Shown: positions 8,834-17,927, counted from the first letter of the stretch. The stretch is 29,298 bases of DNA from an uncultured Collinsella sp. (GCA_902478995.1 CABSNF010000016.1:1-29298); one strand, 5' to 3'. Made by a program: numbers and translations. The notes: generated by a model from the letters alone, not told the origin.

Positions 8834-11800
8834 TTGAAAAGGCAATTTAGAGCATTTGTTGTTCTGATTTCCTGCTTCATGTCGATGCTGCTTTTGAGCC
8901 CTTTGGCTTGTTGGGCGGATCAAGATATTGGTGCCAACGAATATGAATCCGTTCCAGAGACACAATCCGACTCCTCGGATCAAACTGCTGCTGCAGCCGA
9001 TGAAACGGCGCCTTCGATTGATGTTGCCGTGGAGCCCAAAGAGGCGGCCCCGGACGTCAGCTATAAATCTCACATTTCAGGCATTGGCTGGGAGTCGACG
9101 TTTACATCGAATGGTTCGACCTCTGGCACAACGGGCCAGTCTCGTAGGCTTGAGGCGCTCAGGGTTACTCTCCCTAATTCAGAAGACCTTGGTATCGAAT
9201 ACCGCTCTCATGTTCAAAATGAAGGCTGGCAGGATTGGGTTTCTAATGGAGCCGTCTCCGGCACAACGGGAAAGGGCCTTCAGATTGAAGCCGTCGAGCT
9301 CAAGCTGACGGGTGAAAGAGCAACTTCTTATGACCTGTATTATCGCGTTCATGCTTCTAATTTCGGTTGGCTTGGATGGGCCTCAAATGGGTCGACTGCG
9401 GGAACCACCGGTTGGTCTTATGCCGTTGAAGCAATACAGATCGTCATTGTAAAGAAGGGCGAAGCGGCGCCCGGCGATACTGCTGGAGCCTATGTCCCGT
9501 ATGTCTTTAATTGCTCTCTTTCTCAGGTTGGGGAGACGACTAAAGTAACCCTGAATATTCCGCAGGTCGAGGATATAAAACGACTCGGTATTGCCGATTC
9601 GGTAAAGGTGTCTGGCTTCATGTCGTATGGAGGGAAGGTTACCCGATCTGTTTCCAGCACGATTGCATTCGGAGACCTGGGCTCTAGCTCCAGTGAAATT
9701 GACTTTAGCGATTATGGTCCGTTTGACGTTACGTTGCAGTATTTGAAGAACGGAAACATCGTTCATGAGGACCATCAGTCAATTGGCATTTCTGCGAGCG
9801 AGTACAACCTTGCCCCTTTGAGTGCTTCTTTCCCCGTTGTTCTCTATTCGCTATCTTTCTGGGATATCAGCACCTCTTCTGCTGGAACGGCCATTCCGTC
9901 GATCGTAATGCTCGATCGTCCAGGTGCCTATAACTGGAACTCGCTTCCATCCGGGATGTATGGTCTTCCGTATCTGACTCATGAGGAAAATGCTTCTAGT
10001 TCGAGCTATCAGGCGTTCGCGGATTATGTCGCTGCTCTCTATAAAATCAACCCCAAGGCAAAGTTCAATCTGTATATCAATGACATCACCTGTTCGTTGA
10101 TTCATAGGATGATTTACGCCAATAAGATTCCCACTGGCCAATACTCCATTCGGCTGTTGTCGGATGGATCTGCCACGTATGTTTTTACCAACGAGGCTTT
10201 CGATGTTAAGGATCCAGATTCTAAGCAAGCGGAGCTGATTGCTTTATGGAACGCTGCCAAGAATAAGGAATACGAAACCGGTGAAGTCTCAATGTCGTAT
10301 AGCGATTATCACGATCACTGGGATTCTATGTATGCCGTGCTGAGTATTGAGCCCGGCACTCAGTGGTGGATGACTCGAACGAATCTGTTTACGAGCGGTG
10401 ACGATAATGCCTTTGCGAATAAGATCGCATCCGATCCTAACGTTAAGAAGATGAACGTTTCGAGCATGCTTACGAGCCTGCAGAATAGGGGAGAGTACAC
10501 GGTCCAAGCGTTTAAGGCTCTGTACAACTTTAACGATGGTTATTTTGATGCGGCTACTCAGCAGGGCAAAAAGGTAATGATGCTGCTTGGAACGTATGTT
10601 ACTTACGAGCAGAATTTTGACGACTATGCCAACTTGACCGAGGTTATCTATGGCGATGACTATTTGTATTATTACAAGGGGCATCCAAACACGCCGACGG
10701 GCATGTATCCCCAAAAGCAGGAACAGCTTGACCGTCTGAGCATTACCGATGTCGATTCTTCCGTTGCTGCAGAGCTGATTCTCTTCTTTAATCCGGAGAT
10801 CGGTCTGTCTGGATATGGGTCTAGTACGTATAACTCGGCCAGCGCCGATGCTGCTGGTGGACTTTGGAATTCAACGAAGGCCGAGGCCTTGAAGCCGGGT
10901 GCCGTTATCGATTATTCGATTATGGATTGGTTTGCTTCTCCGGTTACCGAAGACACGGATGCTGCAATCAGATCCCTTTGCAAGCAGGGTGACTCTTGCT
11001 ATCTCGTAGAATTTTCGGATTCCATCCTTGCTTCGGCAAATTACGACTTTGCTATTTATTCGCACAATAGCGGCGCTCTGACTTATTTCAAGAAGGACGA
11101 GTCGGGCTACGACGTCGTCAAGGTGTCACGAGGCTCGCTTGATGTTTTGGCAACTTCGCATGTTTCGAATGACGGTTGGCAGTCGGCTTCCAAGGGCGGA
11201 AATGTTTCTGGCACCGTTGGTCAGTCCAAAGCTGTCGAGGCTATAACTCTCAATCTGCAGAATGCTCCCTACGATGGCAGCTTGGAGTACAGGACGCATG
11301 TTTCCGATTACGGTTGGCAAGACTATGTGAAAGAGGGAGAAGTCTCCGGTACTACTGGTCAGAGCAAGTCTGTCCAGGCTATCCAAATTCGACTTACTGG
11401 TGAGATGGCCAATCGTTATGACGTTTACTATCGCGCTCATGTTCAGGACAAGGGCTGGCTTGGCTGGGCCTGCAATGATCAAGTTGCCGGAACGACTGGG
11501 TTTGGCTTGAGGCTCGAGGCATACCAGGTCGTTTTGGTTGAAAAGGGTTCGCCTGCACCAGGGGATACGAGTCAGCCCTCTATTCAGAAAACTTTTTCAA
11601 TAAAGGCTCATGTTTCAAATCTTGGTTGGCAGGAACCTGTTTATGAGGGCATGACGGCGGGCACAACTGGTCGAAATCTTGCTGTTGAGGCGTTGGCTAT
11701 TAGCAAGCCCGAACTCGGGTATTCCGGTAACATCGAATATCGAGCTCATGTTCAGAATATCGGCTGGCAAGAGTGGGTCAAGAACGGCAAAGCTGCTGGC

Positions 11801-11998
11801 ACTACGGGAAAGTCTCTATCCATAGAGGCTGTTGAAGTTAAGCTGACGGGTGATCTCGCCAAGCATTATGACGTTGTCTATAGGGCGCATGTGCAGGGTA
11901 AGGGTTGGCTCGATTGGGTTAAATCGGGCGAGTGCGCAGGTACAACTGGAGAGGCCCTACATATGGAAGCGATTGAGGTTAAGTTGGTTGATAAATAG
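8834..11998 (+). CDS. Secreted ChW-repeat protein with internal GT80-like (sialyltransferase-fold) domain
   Basis: The start codon is TTG at 8834, 8 bases after AGGAGG (8820-8825). The 1054-residue protein has a signal peptide (MKRQFRAFVVLISCFMSMLL, ending near CWA), one ChW triad (about 75-215), a large insert (about 219-768) and two more triads (to the C-terminus). The insert begins with an Ig-like beta-rich stretch (about 220-320). It then shows the bacterial sialyltransferase signature: SDGS (D444), YYKGHP (H617/P618), an AAE glutamate (E647) and GYGSST (S663/S664). These spacings closely match those I recall for Pasteurella PmST1 (D141, H311, E338, S355/S356). GT80 enzymes transfer sialic acid from CMP-sialate. 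Export of such a domain is unexpected, because nucleotide sugars are cytosolic. The fold call is fairly strong; activity and donor are open. Confidence 0.75.
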   Translation: MKRQFRAFVVLISCFMSMLLLSPLACWADQDIGANEYESVPETQSDSSDQTAAAADETAPSIDVAVEPKEAAPDVSYKSHISGIGWESTFTSNGSTSGTTGQSRRLEALRVTLPNSEDLGIEYRSHVQNEGWQDWVSNGAVSGTTGKGLQIEAVELKLTGERATSYDLYYRVHASNFGWLGWASNGSTAGTTGWSYAVEAIQIVIVKKGEAAPGDTAGAYVPYVFNCSLSQVGETTKVTLNIPQVEDIKRLGIADSVKVSGFMSYGGKVTRSVSSTIAFGDLGSSSSEIDFSDYGPFDVTLQYLKNGNIVHEDHQSIGISASEYNLAPLSASFPVVLYSLSFWDISTSSAGTAIPSIVMLDRPGAYNWNSLPSGMYGLPYLTHEENASSSSYQAFADYVAALYKINPKAKFNLYINDITCSLIHRMIYANKIPTGQYSIRLLSDGSATYVFTNEAFDVKDPDSKQAELIALWNAAKNKEYETGEVSMSYSDYHDHWDSMYAVLSIEPGTQWWMTRTNLFTSGDDNAFANKIASDPNVKKMNVSSMLTSLQNRGEYTVQAFKALYNFNDGYFDAATQQGKKVMMLLGTYVTYEQNFDDYANLTEVIYGDDYLYYYKGHPNTPTGMYPQKQEQLDRLSITDVDSSVAAELILFFNPEIGLSGYGSSTYNSASADAAGGLWNSTKAEALKPGAVIDYSIMDWFASPVTEDTDAAIRSLCKQGDSCYLVEFSDSILASANYDFAIYSHNSGALTYFKKDESGYDVVKVSRGSLDVLATSHVSNDGWQSASKGGNVSGTVGQSKAVEAITLNLQNAPYDGSLEYRTHVSDYGWQDYVKEGEVSGTTGQSKSVQAIQIRLTGEMANRYDVYYRAHVQDKGWLGWACNDQVAGTTGFGLRLEAYQVVLVEKGSPAPGDTSQPSIQKTFSIKAHVSNLGWQEPVYEGMTAGTTGRNLAVEALAISKPELGYSGNIEYRAHVQNIGWQEWVKNGKAAGTTGKSLSIEAVEVKLTGDLAKHYDVVYRAHVQGKGWLDWVKSGECAGTTGEALHMEAIEVKLVDK

Positions 11999-12075
11999 TA
12001 AGTGATGCAAGTCTATCATCTATCCGCTATTGCAGTAATTCAGTGGTTTAGTCCAACTGTATTAGTTTAATCTTG

Positions 12076-12110
12076 AAGGAGTTTATGATTTTTCGTAAAC
12101 TCCTTTAGTT
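12076..12110 (+). terminator. Hairpin terminator after the GT80-like ChW gene
   Basis: AAGGAGTTTA pairs with TAAACTCCTT around a ten-base loop, followed by TAGTTTAG. It separates the ChW genes from the AT-rich glycosyltransferase operon that starts at 12141. Confidence 0.65.
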
Positions 12111-12140
12111 TAGCTACTAATTAATTATAGGGACTCGTTT

Positions 12141-13766
12141 ATGAATTCATGTGCAAAACGATGCAAGTTTTATGGCGTTTTATTTGCTGTAATGTTTGTG
12201 GCTGCGTTATTAGTCGCAATTTATTATTGCAATTTGAAAACAGGGTTTCATGTTGACGAGCTGTGGACTTTCGGTCTCTCGAATAGTTTTTATTTTCCAC
12301 ATATTTTTTGGGAAAACAATATGGATGCCAACTGGATGGATCCTACGTTCATTCAGTCTTATTTGACAGTTGATACAGGGCATGTGTTTCGGTTTGATTC
12401 GGTTTTATATAATCTGAGTAATGACGCACATCCTCCTCTCTATTTTTTCATTATTCATACCGTTTGCTCACTGTTTCCGAATGAATTTAGCAAATGGTTT
12501 GGCTTGGTTCCTAATCTATGTTTCTATTCACTCAGCTTAGTATTTTTATTTAAGCTTTCTTACAAAGTGTTTCAGAGTAAGCCAGTCGCCCTAATTTTAA
12601 TGGCTCTTTGGGCTTTCTGTCCCATAGCGTTAAATCTAGTGACCTACATTCGAATGTATCTGTTATTGGTGACACTTGCCCTAGCATTTCTTGATGCGTT
12701 ATTCGATATGTTTAATGCTTCCTTCGCCAATCGATCGGTTTATTTCCGCCTATTTGTTATTTCTTTATTGGGGTTTTTAACTCATTTCTATTTCTATATT
12801 TATCTCTTTTTTGTTTCCTGTTTTTTTACTATTTATTTTTGGGCAAGAAAAGGGTGGAGGTTCTCCTTAAAATATGGAGTCACGATTGTCTTATCGGTTT
12901 GTCTGTCATTTATCATATTTCCTCCAGCATTAAGCAACATGTTTGGGAATCACTATGTCGAATCGGCCTCATCGCAATCAGGGGTAATGGTATTGCTTAG
13001 ACGAATTTGGCAATTTCTAGGGTCGTCGTCCGTTGATTTATTCTTCGGATCAAGGCTTCTTTTGATTGCCTGCTTCTGTTTGTCAATTGCCCTTTGTTTC
13101 TACTTGCTATGGAATAAAAAAATTAATCGTGAGCATCCTGAGTCGATTTATATAGTTTTATTGTTTATTTCATCCCTTGTTTTTTACGTCACAGCTTGCT
13201 ATGTATCTCCTTTTACTTCGTCAAGATACATATGCTTGGCATATCCAGGATTACTGTTATTTGGATTTGGAATGTTCTTGTATCTATTTAGATATTTGCA
13301 AATTCGCTATAGAAATAATACTGATTTCAATTTTCGGGGCACTATTTTAGTTTCTGTTGTATTTGTTTGCGCAATTATTGCTGCAGATTCTGTTTTCTTT
13401 TCTTCTAATGCTTTGTATTTATATCCGAAATCTGCTGACAATGAAGCCGCAGTAGAGAAGTACGCGGGTTCAACGGGGCTCTTTGTCTCTTATGATTACT
13501 ATCAGCTCACTGCGAAGCTACTAGAAGTTGCCAAATTGTCTCGCATTCATGCGCTGATTCCTGATCAGAAAGCTATTAGCAGTTTTTGCGATAGAAATTA
13601 TATTGATTCTGATGATCTGGTTGTTTACATGAATAATCACGACTGCGAAGAAGAGGTTCTTTCTCAACTGAAAGATGAACTAGGATATAGTGGTTTTAAA
13701 AAACTGCCTGGATATACTCAAATCGATGATGGAACCTCTTGTTTTGTTTATGTCCTTTATAGATAA
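12141..13766 (+). CDS. Integral membrane GT-C glycosyltransferase (ArnT/PMT/GtrC-like)
   Basis: ATG 12141 follows AGGGA by about 7 bases. The 541-residue protein has one N-terminal hydrophobic helix, an extracytoplasmic loop containing GFHVDELWT, and then many hydrophobic segments (around ten). The acidic HVDELW motif in the first loop and NDAHPPLYF further on are the usual signature of GT-C enzymes that use polyprenyl-phosphate sugars outside the membrane. The C-terminal about 120 residues are soluble. The next two genes encode a GtrA-like flippase and a GtrB-like donor synthase, so this is the likely transferase of a Gtr-type set. Composition is extremely AT-rich (one sampled 60-base line at 12781 has 11 G/C), unlike the genes on either side and suggestive of transfer. 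The sugar and acceptor are not visible. Confidence 0.8.
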   Translation: MNSCAKRCKFYGVLFAVMFVAALLVAIYYCNLKTGFHVDELWTFGLSNSFYFPHIFWENNMDANWMDPTFIQSYLTVDTGHVFRFDSVLYNLSNDAHPPLYFFIIHTVCSLFPNEFSKWFGLVPNLCFYSLSLVFLFKLSYKVFQSKPVALILMALWAFCPIALNLVTYIRMYLLLVTLALAFLDALFDMFNASFANRSVYFRLFVISLLGFLTHFYFYIYLFFVSCFFTIYFWARKGWRFSLKYGVTIVLSVCLSFIIFPPALSNMFGNHYVESASSQSGVMVLLRRIWQFLGSSSVDLFFGSRLLLIACFCLSIALCFYLLWNKKINREHPESIYIVLLFISSLVFYVTACYVSPFTSSRYICLAYPGLLLFGFGMFLYLFRYLQIRYRNNTDFNFRGTILVSVVFVCAIIAADSVFFSSNALYLYPKSADNEAAVEKYAGSTGLFVSYDYYQLTAKLLEVAKLSRIHALIPDQKAISSFCDRNYIDSDDLVVYMNNHDCEEEVLSQLKDELGYSGFKKLPGYTQIDDGTSCFVYVLYR

Positions 13767-13786
13767 CAGTAGGAAAAGGGTCTTTA

Positions 13787-14179
13787 ATGAAACGAGATTC
13801 GGTGATTCAATTTCTGAAGTTTTCGATTGTTGGACTTTCAAATACAATCGTTTCTTACTTAGTCTACGCGGCACTCCTTTTTATTGGAGTGAACTATATT
13901 GTCGCCAATATAGTTTCATATTTTGCTGGTGTCATCAATTCCTTCTATTGGAACAATAAATATGTTTTTGATAATGAGAGATCGGATTTGAGTTCACTTA
14001 TTTCAAGTTTTTCCAAGCTACTTGCTTCGAGTGCTTTTACTGGATTGATTATCAACAACATCCTTTTGTACTTTTGGGTTAGTGTGCTTGGAATTTCTTC
14101 TATTCTTGGTCCACTGCTTAACTTGTTTGTAACTTATCCTCTTAATTATATTTTAAGTAAGTATTGGGCATTTAAGTGA
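13787..14179 (+). CDS. GtrA family membrane protein (putative polyprenyl-phosphate-sugar flippase)
   Basis: The 130-residue protein has four hydrophobic segments. It contains the GtrA-family opening IQFLKFSIVGLSNTIVSY, the internal NSFYWNNKYVF (family NFxxxxxWVF region) and the C-terminal NYILSKYWAF. GtrA proteins are thought to flip a polyprenyl-phosphate-linked sugar across the membrane. It starts 20 bases after the GT-C gene, and its stop codon (14177-14179) lies just before the next gene, so the three genes look co-transcribed and probably work together. It is full length for the family and AT-rich like its neighbours. Confidence 0.88.
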   Translation: MKRDSVIQFLKFSIVGLSNTIVSYLVYAALLFIGVNYIVANIVSYFAGVINSFYWNNKYVFDNERSDLSSLISSFSKLLASSAFTGLIINNILLYFWVSVLGISSILGPLLNLFVTYPLNYILSKYWAFK

Positions 14180-14190
14180 TAGGTGCTTGC

Positions 14191-15171
14191 ATGACAAAGA
14201 TGGACATATTGCCGATTCTCTATCTCGTGGTTCCTTGTTATAACGAGGAGAGCGTTTTGCGGGAAACCTCTAAAAGGCTTTTTGAGAAGTTTTCCACTTT
14301 AGTAAAATTGTCTCAGATTAATGCGAACAGTAAGGTTTTGTTAGTTGACGATGGGTCATCCGATAAGACTTGGGAGATCATCGAAAGTCTTCATCAGTCT
14401 AATTCCTTATTCTGTGGACTTAAGCTCTCTAGGAATTGTGGCCATCAGAAGGCTTTACTTTCTGGGTTACACAAGGCAGCGGAGTTTGCTGATTTAATAG
14501 CATCGATGGACGCTGATTTACAAGATGATATCAATGCGCTTGATGAAATGGTTTCAAGAGCTCGCGAAGGCTATGAAGTTGTATATGGTGTACGAAATGA
14601 TCGTTCTAGCGATTCCTTTCTAAAACGTTTTACCGCACAGTCTTTTTATCGCTTACAGTCTTCGTTGGGTGTCGATGCTGTTTATAACCATGCTGACTAT
14701 AGATTGATGTCCAAGCGTGCTGTTCTTGCATTGTCTCAATTCCGTGAGGTTAATCTATTTCTTCGTGGTTTGGTTCCTTTAGTTGGTTTCAAATCTTGCT
14801 GCGTGTATTATTCGCGAGGGAAACGGTTTGCCGGCGAATCTAAATACACGCTCGGTAAAATGCTGTCATTTGCTTTTGAAGGTATAACGTCTTTTAGTAC
14901 TAAACCGATTAGGATAATTACTCTCACCGGTTTAATCATTTCTATTTTTAGTTTATTTGCACTTGTATATCTTTTAATTGGTCATTTTATTGGCGATGTA
15001 CAAGTTGGCTGGACAAGCATTATTATGTCAATTTGGTGTCTTGGCGGACTTCAACTTTTGGCTTTGGGTGTCATCGGCGAGTACGTTGGAAAGACTTATA
15101 TGGAGACGAAGCATCGTCCTCGCTATTTTATTGAGGAATTTTTGTCCGATAAGGAGGACAAGGATGCCTAA
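14191..15171 (+). CDS. GtrB-like polyprenyl-phosphate glycosyltransferase (GT2, two C-terminal TM helices)
   Basis: I prefer ATG 14191, with AGGTG five bases upstream. A GTG at 14176 would add five residues and overlap the gtrA stop. The GT2 domain shows VVPCYNEES near the N-terminus, LLVDDGSSD and the metal-binding SMDADLQDD. It is followed by RGKRFAGESKY and two transmembrane segments, ending in IGEYVGKTYMETKHRP. This layout is typical of GtrB/ArnC-type enzymes that load a sugar from a nucleotide donor onto undecaprenyl phosphate at the inner membrane face. It would supply the donor to the upstream GtrA and GT-C proteins. The sugar cannot be read from sequence. Its last 8 bases overlap the next gene. 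Confidence 0.9.
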   Translation: MTKMDILPILYLVVPCYNEESVLRETSKRLFEKFSTLVKLSQINANSKVLLVDDGSSDKTWEIIESLHQSNSLFCGLKLSRNCGHQKALLSGLHKAAEFADLIASMDADLQDDINALDEMVSRAREGYEVVYGVRNDRSSDSFLKRFTAQSFYRLQSSLGVDAVYNHADYRLMSKRAVLALSQFREVNLFLRGLVPLVGFKSCCVYYSRGKRFAGESKYTLGKMLSFAFEGITSFSTKPIRIITLTGLIISIFSLFALVYLLIGHFIGDVQVGWTSIIMSIWCLGGLQLLALGVIGEYVGKTYMETKHRPRYFIEEFLSDKEDKDA

Positions 15172-15979
15172 AGTTAGTGTGTTGATGCCTTGTTTTAATG
15201 GTGCTAAGTACATTTTGAAGGCAATTGATTCGGTGTTAAGCCAGTCTTTCCGCGATTTCGAATTATTAATCTTCGATGATCAGTCAACTGATGGAACATT
15301 TGAGATTGTTTCCAAGCTAACGGATTCTCGAATTAAGGTATTTAGAAACGCCAGTAATCTCGGTCTTGTTGGAAACTGGAATAATGCCATTGAGAAATCT
15401 TCTGGCGAGTATATTCATTTCCTCTTTCAGGATGATATTTTGTTACCCGGGGCTCTTGAGTCTGAGGTTGCAGCACTGGATGCTAATCCAAAGTGCTCCC
15501 TCTGCTTCAGCGCTTCATGTGTTATTGACTCGAATGGTGCCATTACAATGAAGAGGAGACCTTTTAAGCGGGATATGGTTTTAAAAGGCTCTGATTTTGC
15601 CCGCAAGACATTTCGAACTCATAATATCTATGGAGAGCCTTCTAATGTCATGTTTCGTAGAGATTGCTGGCAAAAAGTTGGACCCTTTAATGATTCTTTG
15701 TGTTACTCCCCTGATTGGGAGTATTGGATTCGTCTATCACTTAATAGTGATGTCTGCTATCTAGACTCAATTTATTCCTATTTTAGAGTGTGCAACGAAT
15801 CTACTACGAACTCACTTTTTAAGGATAAAAAAGAGCAATTGAAACGCGATGAGTTTGATTTTGTGCGAGCAATCTGTTCACTCGATGGTATCAATATATC
15901 GTCGGTTGATTTAACCGCTCGTAAATTGTCGCTCTCAATCAGGAACATTGCTAAACGGATTTATTTTTCCGTTCACTGA
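15164..15979 (+). CDS. Cytosolic family 2 glycosyltransferase
   Basis: ATG 15164 lies 6 bases after AAGGAGG (15151-15157) and overlaps the preceding gene by 8 bases, which implies translational coupling. The frame is open further upstream, but that stretch only shadows the previous gene. The 271-residue protein is a compact GT-A enzyme: KVSVLMPCFNGAKY, LLIFDDQSTDGT, then a donor/metal motif in LFQDDI and SPDWEYW near the acceptor site. There is no transmembrane segment. It probably adds one sugar to a lipid-linked repeat or polymer. It is the last gene of the AT-rich block, 16 bases before the GC-rich rml cassette. Donor and acceptor are unknown. Confidence 0.88.
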   Translation: MPKVSVLMPCFNGAKYILKAIDSVLSQSFRDFELLIFDDQSTDGTFEIVSKLTDSRIKVFRNASNLGLVGNWNNAIEKSSGEYIHFLFQDDILLPGALESEVAALDANPKCSLCFSASCVIDSNGAITMKRRPFKRDMVLKGSDFARKTFRTHNIYGEPSNVMFRRDCWQKVGPFNDSLCYSPDWEYWIRLSLNSDVCYLDSIYSYFRVCNESTTNSLFKDKKEQLKRDEFDFVRAICSLDGINISSVDLTARKLSLSIRNIAKRIYFSVH

Positions 15980-15995
15980 CTTTGGAAGTGATTGA

Positions 15996-16895
15996 ATGAA
16001 AGGCATCATCCTCGCAGGCGGGTCCGGCACGCGCCTGTACCCGCTCACGCTCGTGACCTCCAAGCAGCTGCTGCCGGTCTACGACAAGCCCATGATCTAC
16101 TACCCGCTGTCCACCCTCATGCTGGCGGGCATCCGGGACATCCTGGTCATCTCCACGCCGACGGACCTCCCCAACTTCGAGCGCCTGCTCGGGGACGGCT
16201 CGCGCTACGGCGTGAACCTCTCCTACGCCGAGCAGCCGAGCCCGGACGGCCTGGCGCAGGCCTTCACCATCGGCGAGGAGTTCATCGACGGCGAGCCTTG
16301 CGCCCTCGTGCTCGGCGACAACATCTTCTACGGCAACGGCCTTTCGCGCCACCTGACGCGCGCCGTCCAGAACGCAGAGTCGGGCCGCGCCACGGTCTTC
16401 GGCTACCACGTGGACGACCCCGAGCGCTTCGGCGTCGTGGAGTTCGATGCGCAGGGGAGGGCCGTGTCCATCGAGGAGAAGCCCGCCCAGCCCAAGAGCT
16501 CCTACGCCGTCACCGGCCTGTACTTCTACCCGGGCGACGTCGCCGCCAAGGCCCACAAGGTTCAGCCTTCCGCCCGCGGCGAGCTGGAGATCACCACGCT
16601 CAACCAGATGTACCTGGAGGAGGGGACGCTCTCCGTGGTGACCCTCGGCCGCGGCTACGCGTGGCTGGACACCGGCACCATGGAGTCACTCCACGAGGCG
16701 GCGGAGTTCGTCCGCGCCGTGGAGCACTCCCAGGACCTGCCGGTCTCGGTCCCCGAGGAGATCGCCTGGGAGAACGGCTGGATCACCACCGAGGGGCTCA
16801 AGCAGGCCGCGGAGGCCTACGGCAAGTCGGTCTACGGCCGGCACCTGAAGAAGGTCGCCGCCGGCGAGATCGTCAACAGCCCGCGCGAGTACTAG
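15996..16895 (+). CDS. rmlA: Glucose-1-phosphate thymidylyltransferase
   Basis: This enzyme makes dTDP-glucose from glucose-1-phosphate and dTTP, the first step to dTDP-L-rhamnose. The 299-residue protein begins MKGIILAGGSGTRLYPLT, the nucleotide-binding signature, and contains SKQLLPVYDKPMIYYP, QPSPDGLAQAF, LGDNIFYG and WLDTGT, all standard for RmlA. Length is normal. It opens a three-gene cassette (12-base gap to rmlB, AGGAGG before it) that is sharply GC-rich compared with the gene ending 16 bases upstream. It is also known as rfbA. Confidence 0.97.
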   Translation: MKGIILAGGSGTRLYPLTLVTSKQLLPVYDKPMIYYPLSTLMLAGIRDILVISTPTDLPNFERLLGDGSRYGVNLSYAEQPSPDGLAQAFTIGEEFIDGEPCALVLGDNIFYGNGLSRHLTRAVQNAESGRATVFGYHVDDPERFGVVEFDAQGRAVSIEEKPAQPKSSYAVTGLYFYPGDVAAKAHKVQPSARGELEITTLNQMYLEEGTLSVVTLGRGYAWLDTGTMESLHEAAEFVRAVEHSQDLPVSVPEEIAWENGWITTEGLKQAAEAYGKSVYGRHLKKVAAGEIVNSPREY

Positions 16896-16907
16896 GAGGA
16901 ACCCCTC

Positions 16908-17927
16908 ATGTCTGAAATTTTCGAACCCCACAACATCATCGTCACGGGCGGCTGCGGCTTCATCGGCAGCAACTTCGTGCACTACGTGGTCAACAACCAC
17001 CCCGGCGTGCACGTGACCGTCCTGGACAAGCTGACCTACGCCGGCAACCCCGAGAACATCGCCGGGCTGCCCTCCGACCGCGTGGAGCTCGTCGTCGGCG
17101 ACATCTGCGACGCGGGGCTGCTCGATAGGCTGGTGCCGGGCCACGACGCGATCGTGCACTACGCGGCCGAGAGCCACAACGACAACTCCATCGCCGACCC
17201 GGAGCCGTTCCTGCGCACGAACGTCGAGGGCACCTTCCGCCTGCTGGAGGCCGTCCGCAAGCACGGCGTCCGCTACCACCACGTCTCCACCGACGAGGTC
17301 TACGGCGACCTGGCGCTCGACGACCCGGCGAAGTTCACCGAGGAGACGCCGTACCGCCCGAGTAGCCCGTACAGCTCGACCAAGGCGAGCTCCGACATGC
17401 TCGTGCGCGCCTGGACCCGCACCTACGGCCTGCGAACCACGATCTCCAACTGCTCCAACAACTACGGCCCCTACCAGCACGTGGAGAAGTTCATCCCCAG
17501 GCAGATCACGAACATCATCGACGGCGTCCGCCCCAAGCTCTACGGCCGCGGCGAGAACGTCCGCGACTGGATTCACACCGAGGACCACTCCAGCGCCGTC
17601 TGGGATATCCTCACCAAGGGCCGCATGGGGGAGACCTACCTCATCGGCGCCGACGGCGAGAGGAACAACATCACCGTTTTGCGCATGATCCTCGAGGCGA
17701 TGGGACGCGACCCCGAGGACTTCGACTGGGTCGCCGACCGCCCCGGCCACGACCGCCGCTACGCCATCGACTCCACCAAGCTCCAGCGCGAGCTGGGCTG
17801 GAGGCCGGCGCACACCGACTTCCTCGAGGGCCTGAAGGCCACCATCGACTGGTACGTCGCCAACGAGTCCTGGTGGCGCCCGGCCAAGGAGGCCACCGAG
17901 GCCCGCTACCGCGCGCAGGGCCAGTAG
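16908..17927 (+). CDS. rmlB: dTDP-glucose 4,6-dehydratase
   Basis: This extended short-chain dehydrogenase converts dTDP-glucose to dTDP-4-keto-6-deoxyglucose using bound NAD. In the 339-residue protein the Rossmann motif is GGCGFIGS (G14, G17, G20). The catalytic TDE is T128-D129-E130 and the YxxxK pair is Y155/K159 in YSSTKAS. NNYGPYQHVEKFIP is the family substrate-binding segment. AGGAGG lies 8 bases before the ATG. Its stop codon adjoins the ribosome site of the next gene, so the cassette is one operon. It is also known as rfbB. Confidence 0.97.
   Translation: MSEIFEPHNIIVTGGCGFIGSNFVHYVVNNHPGVHVTVLDKLTYAGNPENIAGLPSDRVELVVGDICDAGLLDRLVPGHDAIVHYAAESHNDNSIADPEPFLRTNVEGTFRLLEAVRKHGVRYHHVSTDEVYGDLALDDPAKFTEETPYRPSSPYSSTKASSDMLVRAWTRTYGLRTTISNCSNNYGPYQHVEKFIPRQITNIIDGVRPKLYGRGENVRDWIHTEDHSSAVWDILTKGRMGETYLIGADGERNNITVLRMILEAMGRDPEDFDWVADRPGHDRRYAIDSTKLQRELGWRPAHTDFLEGLKATIDWYVANESWWRPAKEATEARYRAQGQ

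Noticed and set aside
1..11998. ChW arrays as phage tail or adhesin repeats
   Set aside because: Each protein with a visible start has a signal peptide and all four have wall-enzyme or surface domains. No phage structural genes are nearby.
14978..15163. Upstream extension of the second GT2 gene (62 extra codons)
   Set aside because: It overlaps the GtrB-like coding sequence in another frame, and a strong AAGGAGG fixes the start at 15164.
16686..17813. Long minus-strand open frame of 375 codons opposite rmlA/rmlB
   Set aside because: It is a by-product of GC-rich codons on the other strand. It is low in complexity (Val/Ala/Gly/Asp), and the + strand has complete RmlA/RmlB motifs.
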